Below are positions 1 to 8,400 of a stretch of DNA of 33,287 nt, in pieces. The notes under the pieces are model-generated. The model worked only from the letters and a program-made list of their open reading frames with translations, made no database searches and had not been told where the DNA came from. Location of the stretch: positions 1-33,287 of the forward strand of contig JAJRVJ010000003.1 of the NCBI GenBank assembly GCA_024277435.1, written 5' to 3'. A program made the position numbers and the translations under genes. Source of the stretch: Patescibacteria group bacterium (GTDB lineage: Bacteria > Patescibacteriota > Patescibacteriia > UBA9570). Every line of letters begins with the position of its first letter. Positions within the stretch are counted from its first letter, which is position 1.

Positions 1-1
1 T

Positions 2-1294
2 GCAGGCACCGATGTTGTAGGTAAGGAGATGTATGAGTTTGAGGATAAGTCTGGTGATATGGTTGCGTTGCGTCCAGAATTTACTGCGTCTATTGCACGT
101 GCCTATATCGAGCACGGAATGCTTAATCGTACTCAACCGGTAAAATTATATACTAGCGGAGCGTTGTATCGGCATGATCGTCCGCAGGCTGGTCGTTATC
201 GTCAGTTTAACCAAATTGATTTTGAAGTAATTGGTGAGGGTCAAGCGGTTATTGATGCAGAATTAATTGCTGTAGGATATTTCATGTTTAAAGATCTTGG
301 GCTTGATGTGAATATCCATATTAATAGTGTAGGGGATAAGGAGTCTCGCAAGGAATATGTTGAGCTATTAAAGGAATACTATAAACCAAAGAAAAAGAAT
401 TTGTGTGATAACTGTAAAGAGCGGTGGGCGAAAAATACATTACGTCTATTAGATTGTAAAAATGAAGTATGTATAGAAATACGCCAAGATGCTCCACAAA
501 TTGTTGATCATCTTAGTCCAGCATCACGAGATCATTTCGTAAAAGTTCTTGAACATCTCGATGAAACACAAATTCCCTATACATTAGATCCATGGATTGT
601 ACGTGGATTGGATTATTATACGCGTACAGCTTGGGAATTTTTCCCAGTCGTAGAAGGTGAAGAGCAAATTCGCAGTCAATCCGCTATTGGTGGTGGTGGT
701 CGCTATGATGATTTATTAGAAGAGCTTGGCGCTACTGATCCTACACCAGCATCTGGATTTGCAGTTGGTATTGAACGGGTAATTCTTGATATGAAGGCAA
801 AGAATATTCAATTACCTAGTTTATATACATGCGACGTGTACTTAGCACAACTTGGTGAGAGTGCTCAAAAGCGTTCTATTAGTTTGATGGAATCGTTACG
901 ACAATCGGGTGTGCGTGTATGGTCGAACTTAGTGAAAGAGAGTTTGTCTGCACAATTAAAGATTGCTAATAAAACTGATGCAAAGCTTACGCTAATTCTT
1001 GGTAAGAAAGAATTGATTGATGGAACTATTATTATTCGCGATATGATTAGTGGCTCTCAGGAAATTATCGCTATGGATAAAATTCAAGAGGAAATTACTA
1101 CGCGACTTGGTAAGGTAGAAGATATGGGGCCAAAATTTATTATTCCTCTCGATCAATCTATATTAGATGATGCCATGCCGGAAGAAACTAAGCCACATTA
1201 TAAGTCTGCTGCAGCTCGTAAGAAAGCTGAAGAGGAAAAGAAAGTTAAAAGTAAGAAGGAGGCAGAAGCCAAGAAAAAAGCGGCCAAGAAATAA
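2..1294 (+). CDS. hisS: Histidyl-tRNA synthetase, 5' end cut by window edge
   Basis: Charges tRNA-His with histidine in the cytoplasm. The reading frame is open from base 2, and the residues before the first ATG at 29 (AGTDVVGKE) continue the class II synthetase motif, so the gene starts outside the window and roughly the first 60-70 residues are missing. Visible are motif 2 (ALRPEFTASIARAY, then RHDRPQAGRYRQFNQIDFE), the histidine-binding segment (RGLDYYTRTAWEF) and the GGGGRYDDL motif 3 region, followed by the C-terminal anticodon-binding domain. After that domain there is an unusual tail of about 55 residues ending in a Lys/Ala/Glu-rich stretch that most HisRS proteins lack. The HIT gene follows after two bases, so the two are probably co-transcribed. 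Identity is firm; the role of the basic tail is unknown (tRNA binding is a guess). Confidence 0.96.
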   Translation, partial: AGTDVVGKEMYEFEDKSGDMVALRPEFTASIARAYIEHGMLNRTQPVKLYTSGALYRHDRPQAGRYRQFNQIDFEVIGEGQAVIDAELIAVGYFMFKDLGLDVNIHINSVGDKESRKEYVELLKEYYKPKKKNLCDNCKERWAKNTLRLLDCKNEVCIEIRQDAPQIVDHLSPASRDHFVKVLEHLDETQIPYTLDPWIVRGLDYYTRTAWEFFPVVEGEEQIRSQSAIGGGGRYDDLLEELGATDPTPASGFAVGIERVILDMKAKNIQLPSLYTCDVYLAQLGESAQKRSISLMESLRQSGVRVWSNLVKESLSAQLKIANKTDAKLTLILGKKELIDGTIIIRDMISGSQEIIAMDKIQEEITTRLGKVEDMGPKFIIPLDQSILDDAMPEETKPHYKSAAARKKAEEEKKVKSKKEAEAKKKAAKK

Positions 1295-1296
1295 TT

Positions 1297-1638
1297 ATGC
1301 AGGATTGTCTATTTTGTAAAATAGGTCGTCATGAACTCGATAATGATTTTGTGTATGAGGATGATGACGTATTTGTTATTCATGATATTCATCCCAAAGC
1401 CAAGGTGCATGTACTAGCTATTCCTAAACAGCATTTAGTAAATTTTAATGATGTCAGTAACGATAATCGGGAAATTATTGGTAAGTTAGGAGTTGCTATA
1501 GCAAAAGTTACAAAAGATCTTGGCATCGCAGAATCCGGTTATAAGGTTGTTACTAACAATGGAAAGCATGGCGGGCAAGCGGTTCCACATTTGCACATGC
1601 ACGTTTTAGGTGGAGAATCGGTAAAAGGGCTAACTTAA
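1297..1638 (+). CDS. HIT-family (HINT-like) nucleotide hydrolase
   Basis: A 113-residue histidine-triad protein. It has an N-terminal CLFCKI zinc-type motif, the family core (KAKVHVLAIPKQH) and the C-terminal catalytic triad HLHMHVLGG. HINT proteins hydrolyse purine nucleoside phosphoramidates and aminoacyl-adenylates, so sitting two bases behind hisS makes functional sense: it could clear aminoacyl-AMP side products (inference). Length is typical for a bacterial HINT. There is no Shine-Dalgarno sequence before the ATG, as expected for a gene translated from an upstream message. Family assignment is firm; the physiological substrate cannot be read from sequence. Confidence 0.93.
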   Translation: MQDCLFCKIGRHELDNDFVYEDDDVFVIHDIHPKAKVHVLAIPKQHLVNFNDVSNDNREIIGKLGVAIAKVTKDLGIAESGYKVVTNNGKHGGQAVPHLHMHVLGGESVKGLT

Positions 1639-1650
1639 GTTCTTTAGTGT

Positions 1651-1679
1651 TTGACATTATTTACCAATAGTGTTATATT
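1651..1679 (+). promoter_or_regulatory. Promoter of the rpsU operon
   Basis: A -35 TTGACA (1651-1656) and a -10 TATATT (1674-1679) are separated by 17 bases, close to the sigma-70 consensus. This gives an mRNA leader of about 40 bases before rpsU. It is the only strong promoter seen upstream of the long rpsU-to-dgkA gene series. Confidence 0.85.
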
Positions 1680-1727
1680 TATTTTACAATTAAACATAAT
1701 CTCACCTTGAAGGAGGTGTAATTACTC

Positions 1728-1967
1728 ATGATAAAGTTAAAGAAGAACGACGGGGAATCAAACGAAGCGTTGATTCGTCGGTTTGTACGTAAAGTACAGG
1801 CCAGCGGTAATCTCATTCTTGTAAAAAAGAAGAAGTTCCGCAAACCGAATGTAAGCAAACGCTTACGTCGTAGAGCCGCTATTAAGCGCAGAGAGATGCG
1901 CACAGAAAAAGACTACTTACGCAAGATCGGTAAACTTGACGAAACCCGTGACCGCGGAAGACGATAA
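1728..1967 (+). CDS. rpsU: 30S ribosomal protein S21
   Basis: A small (79 residues), very basic ribosomal protein of the small subunit, involved in the initiation step of translation. The N-terminal half carries the S21 signature (NDGESNEALIRRFVRKVQASG), followed by an Arg/Lys-rich helix. It has a strong Shine-Dalgarno sequence, AAGGAGG at 1710-1716, 11 bases before the ATG; this is rare in this window, where most genes lack one. It has its own consensus promoter and is followed 16 bases later by yqeY, a common bacterial arrangement. The length is slightly above the usual 58-71 residues because of a basic C-terminal extension. Confidence 0.97.
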   Translation: MIKLKKNDGESNEALIRRFVRKVQASGNLILVKKKKFRKPNVSKRLRRRAAIKRREMRTEKDYLRKIGKLDETRDRGRR

Positions 1968-1983
1968 ATTTTGAAAGTACACT

Positions 1984-2418
1984 ATGTCATTTGTAGAGAC
2001 AGTTCAACAGGATATGCAACAAGCTTTAAAAGCCAAAGATACTGTAGCTGTCTCTGCTCTACGTAGTTTAAAAGCTGCTTTGCAAAAAGCAGAAATCGAA
2101 GCTAAGGGCTCGCTCGATGAACAGCGAGCTTTTGCTATTGTAAAAAAAGAAATAAAACAACGTGAGGATTCTATTGCGGAATATACAAGAGCTGGTCGCG
2201 CCGATTTAACTGAAGTAGAACAAGCGGAATTGGAAGTATTGCTAAAATATCAACCCGAGCAATTATCTGAAGAGGCCATTGTGGCCATTATTGAAGAGAT
2301 CGTTTCAGCATCCGGTACGAAAGATTTTGGACCACTTATGGGTCAAGTAATGGGGCGCACGAATGGTTTAGCTGATGGAAAAGTTGTACAGGATTTATTA
2401 AAAAAACATTTAGCCTAA
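1984..2418 (+). CDS. yqeY: YqeY/GatB-domain protein
   Basis: A 144-residue protein matching the YqeY family, which resembles the tRNA-binding tail of GatB amidotransferase. Visible features are a helical N-terminal part (SALRSLKAALQKAEIEAKG), KKEIKQREDSIAEYTRAGRADL, and the C-terminal segment GPLMGQVMGRTNGLADGKVV, the typical GKVMKxxxGxxDGxxV-like motif. It probably binds tRNA, but its precise function is not established for the family. It lies between rpsU and the giant surface-protein gene, 16 and 5 bases away, so it is very likely translated from the same message. Confidence 0.92.
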   Translation: MSFVETVQQDMQQALKAKDTVAVSALRSLKAALQKAEIEAKGSLDEQRAFAIVKKEIKQREDSIAEYTRAGRADLTEVEQAELEVLLKYQPEQLSEEAIVAIIEEIVSASGTKDFGPLMGQVMGRTNGLADGKVVQDLLKKHLA

Positions 2419-2423
2419 TAGTA

Positions 2424-5400
2424 ATGCGTGATCGTTCACCGTTGGCATTAATTCAATTCGGACTAGGCCTGTTAGCTGTTACGGTAACCGGTTTGTTTTT
2501 TTCTACTCTAGCCGTAATGGCTCAAGACGAAACTGATCTTGCAGCTAGTGCTACCGATTATGATATTCAGTTAGGTGCTAGTGATCCGATGGAATTAATT
2601 ACCTCAATCATTAATTGGTCGTTAGGTATCTTAGCTCTCATCGCCGTTATCATTATTATATGGGGCGGTGTTATTTGGATATTATCTCGTGGTGAAGAGG
2701 AAAAAATCCTTAAAGCTAAAACAATTTTACGAAACGGCTTAATTGGCCTAGGGATTATTTTGTCGGCTTGGGGTATTGCTACATATGTATTGAACTTGTT
2801 GCTAGACTTTACGGATGCTCCAGGATTTTACGATACGCCAGATGATGAGATTACCTACGGCGATGGATCGCCCTTCTTTGTGGATCATACAAATCCAAGC
2901 GATGGAGAAGAGGAGGTAACGTTATGTCATATTGTTGCCGCTACATTTTCATTCCCACTTAATGAAGAAACTGTTGATGAGGATAGTTTTCATACGTTTA
3001 TCCCTCGAGACTCCGTAAGTAATCCAACTGGTGGATTGAGTGACGGTGATAGTTGTTCCGACGATGTACAGTGTCGTTCTGGTGTATGTACCGAAAGTAG
3101 TGTCTGTGATGGTGATCAATTAGCTGGTTCATTTGATTTTTCAGAAAGTGGTTACTCAGCGGTATTTTATCCATCCGTGGATTATCAAGATAATACTACA
3201 TATAAGGTACAATTAGATACAACTATTGAAGGTATCGATCCAGAAACTGGAGCAGTGTATAATTTGTCATCGAGTGATAGTAAGCGCATATTTGAATTTA
3301 CTACCGGTACAGAAACTGATGAAATTCCTCCAACAGTTGATGTGGTGCAGGTTACGCCGTATCCAGAAGATGGGGCTACAGAAATTTGTTTAAATCCAAC
3401 ATTGCAAATTGGTTTCTCAGAGAGTTTAGATCCAGCATCGCCAGACGATGAAAATATTTGGTTATATGGATACGATGGTAGTGATCCGGCAGACGAGCTT
3501 GATATTGACAATGTACGTCTTCTAAGTATGGGAGGAGAAGCTGATGATACCATTGTGACAAGTCCAGAAGTAGAACTTTCAGAATTTACCGAGTATGGAA
3601 TGAATTTGTATAGTGGTGATGCCGATACTGATACATTTGAGAATGCTATTTATGATACGTGCGGTAATCCATTGAGCGGTGATTTTGATGATGAAATGGA
3701 AGGTTCACCAACGGATGATTTTGTGGATGCAACGAGCGCTGGTTTGGATCAAGCATTTTGTTCTTGTACGGAAGGCGTTGATACGTGTAACGTTGATGTA
3801 GGTGAATCATCTTGTGAGATTGACGCAGATACAACTTGTACATTAGATAGCGCGTGTTCTGATGCGCATGAAGACTATGTTGGATTTGAATATCAATGGA
3901 CATGGACAACCGGTGATCAACCATATTGTTCACCAGAGATTGATTCAATAACTCAAGAAGATAATTATTATTCTGAGGACGAAGATCCATACGGGGATAC
4001 TGGCAGTGAAGATACTGGAAAGGTATTGATTTCCGGAGATTATCTGTATCCATTTTACGATATAGATTTTTATAAGAATATATCAGCAGCTGGCATTCAG
4101 TGTTTTGATACGGACCACGAACCTAATATGTCCTGTTTTGTAAGTAATACTGGTAGCACTTCTATTACTGTACGTACTCCGGTGGGGAGTCGTGATGGTA
4201 GCGTTACCGTTGAGAATGCTGACGGTGAAGATACTTCAGCTGATGTGTTAACAGTTGATTCACCATATATACAATACACCTCTCCAAATGATGGACCAGT
4301 TGGTCAGTTTGTAACTATTAAAGGTACAAACTTTGGTGAAGATGAGGGGTTGGTCTATTTTGATGATATATTGGCAACGGTTCAATGTGAAGATGGTTGG
4401 AGTGATGATGCGATTATCGTGGCGGTACCAGATGGATTAGCTGATTATGAAACTCCCAAGATTCAAGTAATTCATGCTGATAATTACTATAGTAACCAAG
4501 CTACATTTGAGATGACGGACGGGGATCCAGGGCCTGGTATTTGTGAATTAAGCCCGGATTGTAGTGATGATGGATCGGAGAATGTAATTGCCTACGGTGA
4601 AAATTTTGGCGATAGTGGTACAGCGTACTTCAATGGTTCCGGAGAAGGCTATGAAGAAGCGGATATTGCTACATGGAATGATTATGATGTTGGAGAAGAC
4701 TCACAATATATTGAAACCAGTAGCACACCGGTAACGGAAGTGGATACATACGATTTTACCGCAGCTAATGATGATGGGATTAGTAATGGGTTAGATTATA
4801 CAATTACCTGTAGTGAGCAACCAGAGGTATTTGAGTTTAATCAATGTAGTATGGATGAGGATTTATGGTATTTACCAAACCCTCGTGGCAATGAGAAGAA
4901 TGCCTGTGTAAATTCAGTATCGATGATTGCGTTTACTGATAACATGGATTACACCACAACAGTTGCTAACACTAACATGTATAAGTGTAACTATGGCTTT
5001 GAAGATGACGGTGAAACCCTGATTGATTTTGATGATACAGAGTGCTCGGAAACTATTAGTGGAACTTTTGTAGTGGAAGCTATTTCCGATGCTTTTCTTG
5101 GCGGTGATGGCACAGGTACATTAAATGGTACTGAAGATGTAGATGGTGATGGTGATGAGGATTACTATGAAGGGTATACATTTTATCCTTCCAGCCTTGA
5201 TGCAGCGTATTGGTATAAAATTGAAGTTACAACAGGTGCATTAAATGAAGATGGTGTTCCATTAGCGGAGGATTATAGCTTTTCATTTCGCATTCGTAAT
5301 GACGTAGAAGATTGTGTAGCTGACGCATTATCGGTAGCGCCATATTCACAAATAGAAAATTCGTATGATAGCTCGGCTGCGTGTTTACAGAATTATGAAT

Positions 5401-8400
5401 ATGATTCCGACGATGATGGTAGTGATGAAGATTATACCTATCGTGCTCGGCCAGCTACTAGTGGATGTTTATTACTAGATGATGCAGGAACCTATAATTG
5501 GGAAATTGACGATGAAGATATCGTTCAATTTGGTGATTCGGACGATGCTTCGCAAGGGGATACCGATACCACTAGCAATGGATACGATACTATATGTTTA
5601 CAAGGTGAAGAAACCGCAAATACGGGTGATGCCACAGTAACGGTGAACTTGATGAATCCTGCTGATATTACTGAAGTGGCAGCATCGGATACAGCCGTAG
5701 TAACTGTAGATTTTGGCTACTGCACATCGGATGCAGATTGTATTACCGACGAGTGTAGTAATACTACCTGTGATGTAGAAACTTCACATTGTACACCAGA
5801 GATTACTAGCTTTACACCAAATAAGAGTACAGATGATGACCCAACTAATGACTCCGATCCTGATGTTGGACCCGGTGGTTGTATTACGTTGAATGGTTGT
5901 TATTTTGGTCCCGATCGAGCTGAGGCCGATTCTTGTACATGTACAAGTGTAGTGGATGAAACAGAGTGCTCTGTGAATGATGGAGATTCAACATGTTTAT
6001 TGCCAAGTAGAACGGATACATGCTCACTTGGTGAATCATTATGTGAGCTTAGTGAGGAATGTAGTTATACTAGTAGTACGGCTGAATTTGCCTCCGTTGA
6101 TGATGGTGGTGGATTCATTGGTTGCACATGCACCTCTGGAAGTGATACCTGTACGGTTGAAGATGAAGAAGAGAGTTGTGTAATTACTGGTACTGATGTG
6201 TGTTCAAGTTCGTACAGCACATATGTAGAGCCAAATGAGGGTAGTGTAACATTTAATACCACAGACGCCGAGTATCCAAGCGAAGTATATTGTGCGGATG
6301 TATGGGATAACGAGCAGGTTATTGCGCAAGTTCCTGAAACACTTGCGGCAGATGATTATGCCATTACGTTATATAGTTATTATTATAATGATATTTTAGG
6401 TTTCTATTTGAATGATACGTATGATGATGATACGTGTTCGGTAGGTACCGAGGCTACTCCATGTTTATGTACGGTAGATGCTAATGCCGCAGCGGAAAAT
6501 GATCTCGTAGATTTATTTGGTGAGAATTTTACATTATTAGATCCAGGATCTGGTAATGAGGAAGTAACATTTACAGATAGTACTAGCCGTACGGCTACTG
6601 ATGGCTCAGAAAGTTGGGATAGTGATAATCAAATCAGTGACGCGCCTGTACCTGAGGGCGCTGTGAGTGATGATGAAGAAGGCGTGCAATTAGAGAATGA
6701 TAGTTTAGGCATTACGAGTAATGCACTTGAATTTAGTGTGCAGTGTGAATCGAACTTTGATTGCGCAACAGGTTGCTGTTCCGATAATCAATGTGCTTCT
6801 GCTGAGGTATGTAATGCTTGTGAAAGTACTGATGACTGTGTAGACGGAGCATGCTCTTCAGAATGTGTAGATGGGCAATGTGCTCCAACTATTACTGCGG
6901 TGAGCCCAGAGGTAGGAGCAGTAGGGCAGCCAGTAACTGTACAAGGATGTTTCTTTGGAGCGTATTATGATTCCGATACATACGATCCATATAGTCGAGT
7001 AACGGTAGATGATATTGAGGCGTCACTAGCGTGTAGTGAAACGGATAGTTGGAGTAACAGTAAGGTTATTATAACTATACCAGACGGAATATTTGCCTCA
7101 GATGAAGATACTACTGGCGAAGTGCTATTGCGCCAAGTAAGTGATTCTGGTGCTAGTACACAAGATAGTAATACAGCAACCTTCACTCAAGATAATTCAT
7201 GTTCTACTGTAGATATTCCAGTATTATGTGATGCTACTCCAGCTTACAGTGCGTTTGATGACGATGAGGATACTGATGACAGTACTGGTAGTACCGATAC
7301 AAATATTTTATACGAGGGTGAGAATTTTTATGAAGCAGTAGATGGGTACTGTACATGTGAAACGGATAGTTTAGGAGAATGTGATGTAGATGAAGGTGAT
7401 ACGTCGTGTACTATAGAGGCAACTAATACATATTATGTAAATCCTGATGATACAGGAGAGCCATGTAGTGATGGTACAACTGAATATAACGATGAGGTTA
7501 TTAATGCTACATCAAACACCTATACATTATATGAACATAAGCCGGGAGAAACTTGGTGTACGTATGTAGATCCAGAAGATTCTAGTGTTTCATGTCAGAT
7601 TGCAGTAGGTGATACAAGTTGTGAGGAGACGGAATCAGAAACTTGTTATGCCGATCCAGATTATCCTACCACATCTGATGCATGTGCTTCTGATTTCGAA
7701 AATTATACTAGTTTATCTGGTGAGTTTAGTTATACAGATACCATTGAGGGAGATATTAACTTCCTTGGTTCAACTGATGAATTATATTATGTGAATGTGC
7801 CGTACGAATCGCAAACGGGTGACGTGCATGCTGTTGCCGTAATGGAGGATACTACACAATGTGTTAGTAATGGCCTTGAATTCCCTATTACTTGTGATGC
7901 CTGTGGAGATTGTGGCGATACAGGGTTGAATTGTGATCTAACCTTTGATGACGCATTTGGTTCATGTACAGCTGAGGTAACAGGATTCTGTCGTGAAAAT
8001 ACAAATTCATGCTGTAATACAACAAGTTGTGTGTATGATGACTCTGCCGATGAAGATGATGATGGCGGCACATGTGTAACACAGCCTACGATACTATTTG
8101 ATGAATACAATGATGACGGAGATCTTACATCGAATGCAGACACTAACCCAGAGCATGAGGATGTAGATATTTGTCCAAATGGTGAATTTAAATTGGATTT
8201 CTCATTACCGGTTACTACCGAAGATTTCTTTGGAGATACTGAAACTGATGAGAGTGAGGTTAATTTTGAGGACTATATTTTCTTACGCCCATCGTCTGTA
8301 GATGATGGTGATGTAGATACCGTTATCGATGATATCACTGTAGGTTCTGATCAAAGTACATTAACTCTTACACAGAGTGCATTGCTTGATTTTGAAACGG

